Notes under the pieces: generated by a model
The model's database searches: none
Seen by the model: only the letters and a program-made list of their open reading frames with translations
Told to the model about the DNA's origin: nothing
Shown: positions 12,176-18,560 of the stretch, piece by piece
Layout of the letters: each line of letters starts with the position of its first letter
Position numbering within the stretch: position 1 is the stretch's first letter
DNA from: a virus
Reading direction: 5' to 3' (one strand)
Virus record (IMG/VR): IMGVR_UViG_3300025769_000353
Location: 1 to 36,452 of that record
Length of the DNA stretch: 36,452 nt
Program-made: the position numbers and the translations under genes

Positions 12176-12207
12176 TACTTGACTTTCGGTACTATTTTTG
12201 GTATAAT
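12168..12207 (+). terminator. Intrinsic terminator whose loop carries the next promoter
   Basis: A perfect 11-bp stem AAAAATAGTAC/GTACTATTTTT (12168-12178, 12189-12199) begins at the cyclase stop. The 10-nt loop holds TTGACT (12179-12184), and TATAAT follows 17 bp later (12202-12207). One element therefore ends the curli-cyclase operon and starts the next. Confidence 0.8.
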
Positions 12208-12255
12208 TTAGAAATAGTTGAGAGGAACTCAACAGCAGTTTTAGGGAGAAACTTA

Positions 12256-12453
12256 GTGAACGTGGAAGATGTAGCAGCAAATTTAGAAAAACACGAAGCC
12301 GTTTGTGCTGAACGGTGGAAGACCGCGTTTAGACGTTTCGACGATATAGATGAGAATGTCAAACGCATTGAAACAATAATGATAAGTGTAGCAGGAGCAA
12401 TAATAGTTGGCGGAGCTACCGTATTTTTAACGATATGGACAATGCACGGATAG
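12256..12453 (+). CDS. 65-aa holin-like protein (coiled coil plus C-terminal membrane helix)
   Basis: GTG start 12256 with AGGGAGAA 5 nt upstream. The N-terminal helix (VAANLEKHEAVCAERWK, RFDDIDENVKRIE) is followed by one membrane segment (about 42-62). This layout is that of XhlA-type haemolysin/holin partners common in phages. First gene after the 12202 promoter; its leader holds a GTTGAG/CTCAAC hairpin (12217-12233). Probable lysis accessory, function not proven. Confidence 0.6.
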   Translation: MNVEDVAANLEKHEAVCAERWKTAFRRFDDIDENVKRIETIMISVAGAIIVGGATVFLTIWTMHG

Positions 12454-12462
12454 GAGAAACAA

Positions 12463-12642
12463 ATGGAATTTGAATATAGTAAAAAAGATATTAAAAAAGC
12501 ACCAAAAGTAAAATCAGAAATAAAAATAGTAGAAAATAACGAACATAAATTACCTAGATGGGGATTTAATTTAAAAGGACAAGATTATTGGTTTAGTAGT
12601 GAAGAAAATGCAAAAATTGCATTGGGGAACATGAATGGCTAA
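12463..12642 (+). CDS. 59-aa hypothetical protein
   Basis: ATG 12463 with AGGAGA 6 nt upstream. A Lys-rich start (MEFEYSKKDIKKAPK) precedes a small beta-like end (RWGFNLKGQDYWFSSEENA). Too short for the usual ORF cut-off, but well spaced between its neighbours. Family unknown; the tail could be a compact beta hairpin domain. Confidence 0.6.
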   Translation: MEFEYSKKDIKKAPKVKSEIKIVENNEHKLPRWGFNLKGQDYWFSSEENAKIALGNMNG

Positions 12643-12784
12643 AGATATTGAACAAGCTCTAGAAGAAGCTGAGAAAAAAGAAAAAGTTGAACAAGCAGTA
12701 AATTCTAGATACAAAAAGTTACTAGCAAGAAAAATAAACTTGCAACGTAAAAAAAGGGCTAAATTACCGAGCTCTTTGAGATGA
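12635..12784 (+). CDS. 49-aa charged helical protein
   Basis: It overlaps the previous gene by 8 nt. An acidic-basic helix (MAKDIEQALEEAEKKEKVEQ) precedes a strongly basic tail (KINLQRKKRAKL). Probably nucleic-acid or virion associated. No domain recognised. Confidence 0.55.
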   Translation: MAKDIEQALEEAEKKEKVEQAVNSRYKKLLARKINLQRKKRAKLPSSLR

Positions 12785-12933
12785 AAAAGCTTCCTTATAA
12801 AGAGAGGCTTAAAATATGTGAGCAGTGTCCAAAATACTCAAAATTTTGGAAGACTTGTAAAGTTTGTCACTGCTTTATGCCCCTCAAAACAAAAATAAGA
12901 TGGGCAGAATGTCCCGATGGGAAATGGAGTTGA
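12781..12933 (+). CDS. 50-aa zinc-ribbon-like protein
   Basis: ATG overlaps the upstream stop (ATGA). Cys pattern C13-x2-C16, C26-x2-C29-x-C31, C44, typical of small phage zinc-finger proteins of the DUF6171 kind (CEQCPKY, CKVCHC). Likely a metal-stabilised fold binding nucleic acid or protein; role unknown. Confidence 0.65.
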   Translation: MKKLPYKERLKICEQCPKYSKFWKTCKVCHCFMPLKTKIRWAECPDGKWS

Positions 12934-12939
12934 CATATT

Positions 12940-12999
12940 ATGCCAATGCACAAAAAGAAAAAGAAAAAGAGTGGTAAGAAGAAAAGAAGTAGAGGTTAA
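12940..12999 (+). CDS. 19-aa Lys-rich peptide
   Basis: ATG at 12940, 6 nt after a stop; product starts MPMHKKKKKKSGKKK and is almost entirely basic. Its reading frame gives a sensible phage-type basic peptide, whereas the overlapping frame of the next gene is poor here. It could condense DNA or be spurious. Confidence 0.35.
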   Translation: MPMHKKKKKKSGKKKRSRG

Positions 13000-13366
13000 A
13001 TATAACTGGTTACAATATTTTCATAGTATTCGACATGTTTGTCCATGGAGTTATGAAAGTTATTTGAAAGGGAAAATTAAGATTGCTCCCTTTGATATAG
13101 AAATCCTCAAACTTACAGAGATGAACTGGGATATAGAAGACTGGGACGCAGTCGTTTATGTAGTGGATGACCTTACGCTTAATGCGATTGACGATATCGT
13201 GGCACATAGAAATGATAGCCAAGAGAAAATAGAATACTTATGGTCGCATCCTACGTATACGAAAGGTGGAGGTAATCAAGCACCTTTTCCAATAATTATC
13301 CAACAAGATCGGGCAAGACTTATGGAGTTAAGACATGGCATTAAGAAAAAGACGGCGAGTGGCTAA
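12971..13366 (+). CDS. Conserved marine phage protein, function unknown
   Basis: About 131 aa from GTG 12971 (VVRRKEVEVKYNWLQYF); an ATG at 12917 in the same frame is possible but lacks a ribosome-binding site and adds unlikely sequence. Conserved motifs are HVCPWSYESY, EYLWSHPTY and IIQQDRARLMELR, a family I recall from marine phages and cyanophages without known function. Cytoplasmic, mixed alpha/beta. It overlaps the next gene by 32 nt. Confidence 0.7.
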   Translation: MVRRKEVEVKYNWLQYFHSIRHVCPWSYESYLKGKIKIAPFDIEILKLTEMNWDIEDWDAVVYVVDDLTLNAIDDIVAHRNDSQEKIEYLWSHPTYTKGGGNQAPFPIIIQQDRARLMELRHGIKKKTASG

Positions 13367-13535
13367 GAAAAAGCCAGTACCTACTAATCCCGTACTTTAC
13401 GCTAGAGTTAAAGCGGAAGCCAAAAGAAAATTTAAGGTATATCCATCGGCCTATGCAAATGGATGGTTAGTTAAAACATATAAAGCCAGAGGCGGACGAT
13501 ACCGCATGGGAACTGGCAGAAAGAGGAAAAAATGA
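13335..13535 (+). CDS. 66-aa basic protein of marine phage type
   Basis: Product MALRKRRRVAKKKP, with the core YPSAYANGWLVKTYKARGG followed by a basic tail. The core is a recurrent motif in marine phages and cyanophages, possibly a DNA- or capsid-associated small protein. It overlaps its upstream neighbour by 32 nt and its downstream one by 4. Confidence 0.7.
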   Translation: MALRKRRRVAKKKPVPTNPVLYARVKAEAKRKFKVYPSAYANGWLVKTYKARGGRYRMGTGRKRKK

Positions 13536-13657
13536 TAGAGTATATTAAAATTAAATGTATTCAATTTTGGAATATTATCTCAGGAAAAGACAAAAACTGG
13601 GACGGCACTGTAGATATCAAAGATAAAATGATGGAAGCAGAAAATAAATCAAAATGA
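13532..13657 (+). CDS. 41-aa hypothetical protein
   Basis: ATG overlaps the previous stop; AGAGGAAAAA serves as ribosome-binding site. Product MIEYIKIKCIQFWNIISG followed by DKNWDGTVDIKDK, an EF-hand-like acidic loop (D-x-N-x-D-G-T). Too small to assign. It ends overlapping the next ATG (ATGA). Confidence 0.55.
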   Translation: MIEYIKIKCIQFWNIISGKDKNWDGTVDIKDKMMEAENKSK

Positions 13658-13899
13658 AAGGAAAATTATTAGGTAACGGAAAATTTATTATAGAAAAAGA
13701 TGGGCATACTGATGCAGCATCTGTGATTAAATCTTGTAAGACTATAATTTCACATTGTGAAATGATTATGAATAATCTTACAGACCCAGAAGCAAATTTA
13801 CCTACTTGGTTTACAAATAAAATTGCAATTTCAGAATATGAAGTAGTCTCAGCTGCAAATTATATTGCAGATGGGGATATGGATCATTCAGATGGCTAA
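13654..13899 (+). CDS. 81-aa conserved phage protein
   Basis: The N-terminal part has two Cys (C29, C35) in a helical segment. The C-terminal half carries the motif NLPTWFTNKIAISEYEVVSA, common in small proteins of marine phages and T4-like cyanophages. Function unknown. Coupled to its neighbours by overlaps. Confidence 0.65.
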   Translation: MKGKLLGNGKFIIEKDGHTDAASVIKSCKTIISHCEMIMNNLTDPEANLPTWFTNKIAISEYEVVSAANYIADGDMDHSDG

Positions 13900-14179
13900 A
13901 CCAAAAGGTGGATTAACTAAATGGTTTAAAGAAGGTTGGGTTGACCTTTCTCGTAAAAAGAAAGGTGGAGGTTATATGCCCTGTGGTCGAAAGTCCGCAA
14001 CAAAAAGTAAAAGAGGATACCCTAAATGCGTTCCTTCAGCTAAAGCAGCAAGAATGACTCCTAAACAAGTTCGCTCTGCTATTAGAAGAAAAAGAAAAGC
14101 AGGTAATCCTGGAGGTAAACCAACCTACGTTTCAACCTTTGTTAAAAGAAAGAGGAGAACTAGTAAGAAGAAACGCTAA
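13892..14179 (+). CDS. DUF5872-type basic protein
   Basis: I start at ATG 13892 (MAKPKGGLTKWFKEGWVDL), 95 aa. Residues 5-60 match the DUF5872 pattern: GLTKWF..GWVDLSRKKKGGGYMPCGR, then YPKCVPSAKAARMTP. The tail is strongly Lys/Arg-rich. The domain is widespread in viruses of aquatic hosts; a DNA-binding or packaging role is suspected, not shown. Confidence 0.75.
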   Translation: MAKPKGGLTKWFKEGWVDLSRKKKGGGYMPCGRKSATKSKRGYPKCVPSAKAARMTPKQVRSAIRRKRKAGNPGGKPTYVSTFVKRKRRTSKKKR

Positions 14180-14198
14180 TCTCCTAATAAGGGAGCAT

Positions 14199-14405
14199 AT
14201 GAAAAGAGACTCTTTCATAAAAGACTTATATGTAATAGGAAATCTTTTAGATCATCTTTCTAAAGTTACTCATAAAAAATTGGAAGAAAATAGAAAGATA
14301 CGCAAACTTTTAGAGTTGCCCAATACTGTACACAATAAAACAAGTTTAAAAAATTATTTAAATAGCACTATTAAGTGCAAGCAAATAGGAGAAAATCATG
14401 GCTAG
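14199..14405 (+). CDS. 68-aa hypothetical helical protein
   Basis: ATG 14199 with AAGGGAG upstream; the longer frame from 14139 lies within the DUF5872 gene and is not needed. Product MKRDSFIKDLYVIGNLLDHL, two amphipathic helices, basic overall. No family recognised. The stop overlaps the next gene's start. Confidence 0.6.
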   Translation: MKRDSFIKDLYVIGNLLDHLSKVTHKKLEENRKIRKLLELPNTVHNKTSLKNYLNSTIKCKQIGENHG

Positions 14406-14667
14406 ACAAGGCGGATTTTTAAGCGGAGCAAGTAGACATAATACATCTAAACTCCGTAAACACGTACTCAAAAGAGGAGTTACAAGAGATATGAACGCAG
14501 CTGCGGGAACCACTGTTAATAGCAAGAACCCTAACAGCTACGAAGCATTTAGATATTCGGCTGCACCTAAAGGTGTCGGACCCAGATACGGCAAAACTTT
14601 AAACCCAAAAAAAGCAAGATTTGGGAAAAGAACTGTAGGCAGAATATTACCAAGAAGAGGCAGATAG
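14398..14667 (+). CDS. 89-aa basic protein
   Basis: ATG 14398 with AGGAGAAAATC. It is Gly/Arg/Lys-rich and poor in hydrophobics (ASRHNTSKLRKHVLKRG, RYGKTLNPKKARFGKR). It ends in TAG, and the same frame stays open and protein-like for another 39 codons (see 14671). Likely virion or DNA associated. Confidence 0.65.
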   Translation: MARQGGFLSGASRHNTSKLRKHVLKRGVTRDMNAAAGTTVNSKNPNSYEAFRYSAAPKGVGPRYGKTLNPKKARFGKRTVGRILPRRGR

Positions 14668-14670
14668 CCT

Positions 14671-14787
14671 ATTACTAAAAAATTAGGCAAAGCTTACGCA
14701 GACTTATTTATCTGGAGCGGCATCGCTAAAGCGCGTAAGAAGAAAAATAAACATGGCACTGACAAAAGGAGAAAAGGCAAGGCTTAA
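14671..14787 (+). other. Possible 38-codon frame after an amber stop
   Basis: In frame with and directly after the TAG of the 14398 gene, the sequence reads KKLGKAYADLFIWSGIAKAR and ends basic at TAA. There is no ATG, GTG or TTG; an ATT (14671) or amber readthrough would be needed. The last 35 bases overlap the start of the next gene. It may be the remnant of a gene. Confidence 0.25.
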
Positions 14788-15094
14788 AAAAGCTGGACTA
14801 ACAGGGTTGAATAAACCTAAAAGAACACCTAAACATCGAACTAAAAAAGCTGTAGTAGCTGTAAAAGTTGGAGGAAAGGTAAAAATCATACGATTTGGTG
14901 CACAAGGAATGGGGCATAACTACAGTCCTGAAGCCCGTAAAAGCTTCAAAGCTCGACACGCAAAAAATATTAGAAAAGGTAAGTCTTCAGCGGCATACTG
15001 GGCTAATAAAGTGTTCTGGGCAGGTAAAGGTGGATCTAAAAAGATGCCACCAAAATCACAAAAATACGTTAGAGGAATAAAAAGAAGAAAATGA
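14753..15094 (+). CDS. DUF6321-type basic protein
   Basis: A 113-aa protein: MALTKGEKARLKKAGLTGLN then KPKRTPKHRTKKAVV, with the conserved block SFKARHAKNI...GKSSAAYWANK. This is a small DUF6321-like protein family of marine phages. Very basic; probably binds nucleic acid. It precedes the terminase genes; the stop overlaps the next ATG. Confidence 0.75.
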   Translation: MALTKGEKARLKKAGLTGLNKPKRTPKHRTKKAVVAVKVGGKVKIIRFGAQGMGHNYSPEARKSFKARHAKNIRKGKSSAAYWANKVFWAGKGGSKKMPPKSQKYVRGIKRRK

Positions 15095-15330
15095 CAATAC
15101 CAACAGTTGATAAAAGAAAAGCATGGCTAGACGAAATTTCGTTATTTACCAGTCAAGCTCTTATGAGAATTACACAAAAAGAATTAACTGGTACAGAAAT
15201 TTCCTCCACAGAGGCTAAGTATGCAAAACTATGTAGTGCTTACCTCTACCTCTACAAGCTGGCAGAAGAAAATCAAATTCTTAGACCAGATGACCCAGAC
15301 AACCCTTTTAATTTTGAGACACTCCATTGA
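15091..15330 (+). CDS. 79-aa hypothetical protein preceding TerL
   Basis: All-helical, acidic product beginning MTIPTVDKRKAWLDEISLFT and ending DDPDNPFNF. It overlaps its neighbours on both sides by 4 nt. Its position directly before TerL is where TerS often sits. The size and lack of HTH make it a weaker TerS candidate than 5820, though a TerL partner role is possible. Confidence 0.65.
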   Translation: MTIPTVDKRKAWLDEISLFTSQALMRITQKELTGTEISSTEAKYAKLCSAYLYLYKLAEENQILRPDDPDNPFNFETLH

Positions 15331-16628
15331 TTGAGATAAGTAGAGCAGATATAGAGTCTACTTATCTTATGGAGCTAGATTCAGAACAACGTTTTATCAA
15401 ACTTCCGATAGAAGGATACATGGACTTATTGGGCATAGACCCCAACACTTCACAGACTGCAATTATCAATGCAGTAAATAACCCTAAATATAGATTTGTA
15501 TGTGCTGCCGTTTCCCGAAGGCAGGGCAAAACTTATATATCAAATATAATCGGACAACTTGTTTGTCTAGTTCCTAATAGTCACGTACTATTAATGTCCC
15601 CTAACTATTCTCTATCGCAAATCTCTTTTGATTTGCAGAGAAGTTTGATAAAACACTTTGATTTAGAAGTAATTCGTGATAACGCAAAAGATAAAGTTAT
15701 AGAACTTAGTAATAATTCTACTATAAGAATGGGTTCAATCAATCAAGTAGACTCAGTGGTGGGTAGAAGTTATGACCTTATCATATTTGATGAAGCCGCA
15801 CTAACAGATGGAAGAGATGCCTTCAATGTGGCACTACGTCCTACACTAGATAAAGATAATTCTAAAGCAATCTTTATCTCTACTCCAAGGGGTAGAAATA
15901 ATTACTTTGCAGAATTTTATTACAGAGGTTTTTCAGACGAATTTCCAGAATGGGCAAGTATAAAAGCAACTTGGCATGAGAATCCTCGTGTTTCTGAAGA
16001 CGACATTAAAGAAGCAAAAAAGACAATGTCAGAATCTGAATTCCAACAAGAGTACATGGCGGACTTCAATGTGTACGAAGGACAAATCTGGGCATTTAAT
16101 CATGAGAAATGTATAGCAGATTTAACTGATTTTGATACTTCTAAAATGGATGTGTTTGCTGGGCTTGACGTGGGGTATAAAGACCCTACAGCTTTTTGTG
16201 TGATTGCTTATGATTGGGACGAAGAAAAGTACTATGTAGTAGATGAGTATTTAGACTCAGAAAGAACAACAGAACAACATGCTGCAGAAATACGAAAGTT
16301 AATAAATAAATGGGACATAGATTATATTTATATAGACTCTGCTGCACAACAAACAAGATATGACTTTGCACAAAACTATGATATATCCACTCTTAATGCC
16401 AAAAAATCTGTTCTTGACGGAATAGGACAAGTAGCAGGAGTAGTTGATAACGATCAACTTATAGTACATCAAGGATGTAGAGAAGTACAAATATGTCTTG
16501 ACCAATATCAATGGGATCCAAATCCGAATTTAATGAAAGAAAGACCGAAACATGATGGAGCATCGCACATGGCCGATGCTATAAGATATGCTATATATTC
16601 ATTTGAAACCTCAGCGACATCGTTTTAA
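15327..16628 (+). CDS. terL: Terminase large subunit (TerL)
   Basis: A 433-aa packaging motor. ATPase domain: Walker A-type S63-RRQGKT69, Walker B IIFD155-E156, coupling motif FISTPRG. RNase H-like nuclease: D281 in GLDVGYKDP, D337 in YIDSAA, D417 in HMADAIRYA. It pumps DNA into the prohead and cuts it. It is coupled by overlap to the preceding gene. TAA is followed at once by a promoter. Confidence 0.95.
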   Translation: MIEISRADIESTYLMELDSEQRFIKLPIEGYMDLLGIDPNTSQTAIINAVNNPKYRFVCAAVSRRQGKTYISNIIGQLVCLVPNSHVLLMSPNYSLSQISFDLQRSLIKHFDLEVIRDNAKDKVIELSNNSTIRMGSINQVDSVVGRSYDLIIFDEAALTDGRDAFNVALRPTLDKDNSKAIFISTPRGRNNYFAEFYYRGFSDEFPEWASIKATWHENPRVSEDDIKEAKKTMSESEFQQEYMADFNVYEGQIWAFNHEKCIADLTDFDTSKMDVFAGLDVGYKDPTAFCVIAYDWDEEKYYVVDEYLDSERTTEQHAAEIRKLINKWDIDYIYIDSAAQQTRYDFAQNYDISTLNAKKSVLDGIGQVAGVVDNDQLIVHQGCREVQICLDQYQWDPNPNLMKERPKHDGASHMADAIRYAIYSFETSATSF

Positions 16629-16650
16629 TAACACCTGTCAAAAATACTTC

Positions 16651-16680
16651 TTGACTTTTGGTGTGAACTTTTGTTATAAT
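16651..16680 (+). promoter_or_regulatory. Promoter of the head-gene operon
   Basis: TTGACT (16651-16656), 18 bp, TATAAT (16675-16680), 19 bp before the HNH start. ACACC just after the TerL stop can pair with GGTGT at 16660, a weaker version of the terminator/promoter overlap at 12168. Confidence 0.75.
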
Positions 16681-16698
16681 TCATATTAAGAGTTAGAT

Positions 16699-17073
16699 AT
16701 GAAATTTAAGAGAGATTTAGTTAAATACGTACGAGATAAAGCTAAATCACAGTATAAAAAAGGAAGCGAATGTTTTATTTGCGGAAATACTGACAACTTA
16801 GATTTTCACCATTTTTACGGATTAACCGAACTGCTAGAAACTTGGCTAAGTAAAAACAATATAAGTATAGAGAGTGAGCAAGACATACTAGATATTCGAG
16901 AGAAGTTTATAGGTGAGAACTATGATAAAGTTTATGATAAAACAGTTACTCTCTGCCATCAGCACCATTTAAGACTACATTCAATTTATGGTAAGCGACC
17001 CAAACTATTCACAGCAGAGAAACAAGCTAGGTGGGTCGAGAAACAAAGAGAAAAGACACATGGCATGGTATGA
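16699..17073 (+). CDS. HNH endonuclease
   Basis: A 124-aa protein with C25-x2-C28 and C86-x2-H89 zinc-type ligands, the H37/H38 core in LDFHHFYGL and the terminal H94 in HLRLH. HNH proteins next to terminase and portal often assist packaging cleavage in HK97-type phages; a homing function is the alternative. It overlaps the portal gene by 14 nt, which argues for a packaging role. Confidence 0.8.
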   Translation: MKFKRDLVKYVRDKAKSQYKKGSECFICGNTDNLDFHHFYGLTELLETWLSKNNISIESEQDILDIREKFIGENYDKVYDKTVTLCHQHHLRLHSIYGKRPKLFTAEKQARWVEKQREKTHGMV

Positions 17074-18277
17074 TTTTTTAATAGGCAGAAGTAACGAAGA
17101 GATTGAGGAAAAACTCAATCCTTCGCAATACGTCATTTCTAGAAATGAAGGAATGACAATAGACAGCCAAGAAGTTGTCACTAATTATAAAAATGCATAT
17201 GAACAACTAGAAATTGTAAATAGAGCTGTAAACATGATAGTAGATGATGTTGCAGAAATTCCATTTACAGTTGGCGAACAACGAATAAGTACTAACAATA
17301 TAATAAAAAATATTCGTAGAGTAAAAGTTGATCAACTACTAAATTTTGAACCAAATCCTTTTCAAGATGTAAGTACATTTAAAAGAAATCTGATAATTGA
17401 CTTACTAATTGATGGTAATATATTTATATACTTTGATGGTGCTCATTTGTACCATCTACCAGCGGATAAGGTAACAATTTATTCAGATGATAAAACATAT
17501 GTAGAAAAATACAGTTATGATAATAGCATTGATTACAGTGTCAATGAAATTATACATATAAAAGAGAACAGTTTTAAATCTATTTATAGAGGAGTTCCAA
17601 GATTGAAACCAGCTTTTAGAACTATGCAGTTACTAGGAAGCATGAGAAAGTTTCAAGATAACTTCTTTAAAAATGGAGCAGTTCCAGGTTTAGTACTAAA
17701 AAGTCCTAACACTCTTTCAGAAAAAATTAAAGAAAGAATGTTACAAGCTTGGAGTATGAGATATAATCCTAATACTGGAGGTAGAAGACCTCTTATTTTA
17801 GATGGTGGACTAGAAGTAGATTCATTATCAAAAGTAAACTTTAAAGAATTAGACTTTCAAGAGTCAATAAAAGCAAATGAAAGAATAATACTAGAGGCAA
17901 TGGGAATACCACCAATTTTATTAGACGGTGGTAATAATGCAAACATAAGACCAAATCATAGACTATACTATTTGGAAACAGTATTACCAATAGTAAGAAA
18001 AATAGGATATGCTTTGGAAAGATTTTTTGGATTTAAACTTAATGAGGACGTAACAGGTATTCCTGCTTTACAGCCTGAATTAAGAGACCAGGCAGCTTAC
18101 TACGCAACACTAGTGAATACAGGAATTCTTAGTGCAAATGAAGCAAGAGAAGCAATGGGTAAAGATCCAATAGAGGGATTTGATGAGCCTCGTGTTCCTG
18201 TCAACTTAGCAGGTTCATCAGTCAATCCTGAAGAAGGTGGCAGACCAGTAGAGACCCCACCAAGCGAGGAAGAATAA
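17060..18277 (+). CDS. Portal protein (HK97 family)
   Basis: I start at ATG 17060 (MAWYDFLIGRSNEEIE), about 405 aa; the frame extends back to 16988 inside the HNH gene without support. Typical portal blocks: NRAVNMIVDDVAEIPF, LINPF-like DQLLNFEPNPFQD, YRGVPRLKPA and EAMGIPPILLDG, with helical wing and crown regions. It forms the dodecameric ring through which DNA enters and leaves the capsid. Confidence 0.92.
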   Translation: MAWYDFLIGRSNEEIEEKLNPSQYVISRNEGMTIDSQEVVTNYKNAYEQLEIVNRAVNMIVDDVAEIPFTVGEQRISTNNIIKNIRRVKVDQLLNFEPNPFQDVSTFKRNLIIDLLIDGNIFIYFDGAHLYHLPADKVTIYSDDKTYVEKYSYDNSIDYSVNEIIHIKENSFKSIYRGVPRLKPAFRTMQLLGSMRKFQDNFFKNGAVPGLVLKSPNTLSEKIKERMLQAWSMRYNPNTGGRRPLILDGGLEVDSLSKVNFKELDFQESIKANERIILEAMGIPPILLDGGNNANIRPNHRLYYLETVLPIVRKIGYALERFFGFKLNEDVTGIPALQPELRDQAAYYATLVNTGILSANEAREAMGKDPIEGFDEPRVPVNLAGSSVNPEEGGRPVETPPSEEE

Positions 18278-18278
18278 T

Positions 18279-18560
18279 ATGACAAAAGATATGATGTTAA
18301 AAGCTTTATCAGACTTCTGTTCCAAACATGGAAAAGAAATCGATTTAGCTGAATATAAATCATTTGGGTCAGATGTTCCTGTTAAAGACTACCTTTTAAG
18401 AAGAGAGTTTGGAAACTGGACTAGAGTACTCAATTTTATGAAAAAAAGATATCCTATTTCTGTCGCGCCTGCAAAGGTTGAAAAACCAAAAGCAGCACCT
18501 AAAAAGGCAGCACCTAAAAAAGCTGCAGTGAAAGGGGAGAAAGAAGATGTCAAAGATTAA
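18279..18560 (+). CDS. 93-aa protein with HNR-like segment and Lys/Ala tail
   Basis: Residues 15-57 (SFGSDVPVKDYLL, FGNWTRVLNFMKKRYP) resemble the small helical 'homing nuclease associated repeat' fold, a DNA-binding element. The C-terminus is a flexible KAAPKKAA-type basic tail. It lies between portal and capsid fusion and overlaps the latter by 14 nt. Possibly a DNA-binding head accessory. Confidence 0.55.
   Translation: MTKDMMLKALSDFCSKHGKEIDLAEYKSFGSDVPVKDYLLRREFGNWTRVLNFMKKRYPISVAPAKVEKPKAAPKKAAPKKAAVKGEKEDVKD

Noticed and set aside
12917-12970. Longer N-terminus for the 12971 gene
   Set aside because: The extra residues are encoded in a stretch that reads better as the small basic peptide in another frame, and the ATG has no ribosome-binding site.
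16988-17059. Extended portal start
   Set aside because: It lies in the HNH gene, and typical portal sequence starts at 17060.
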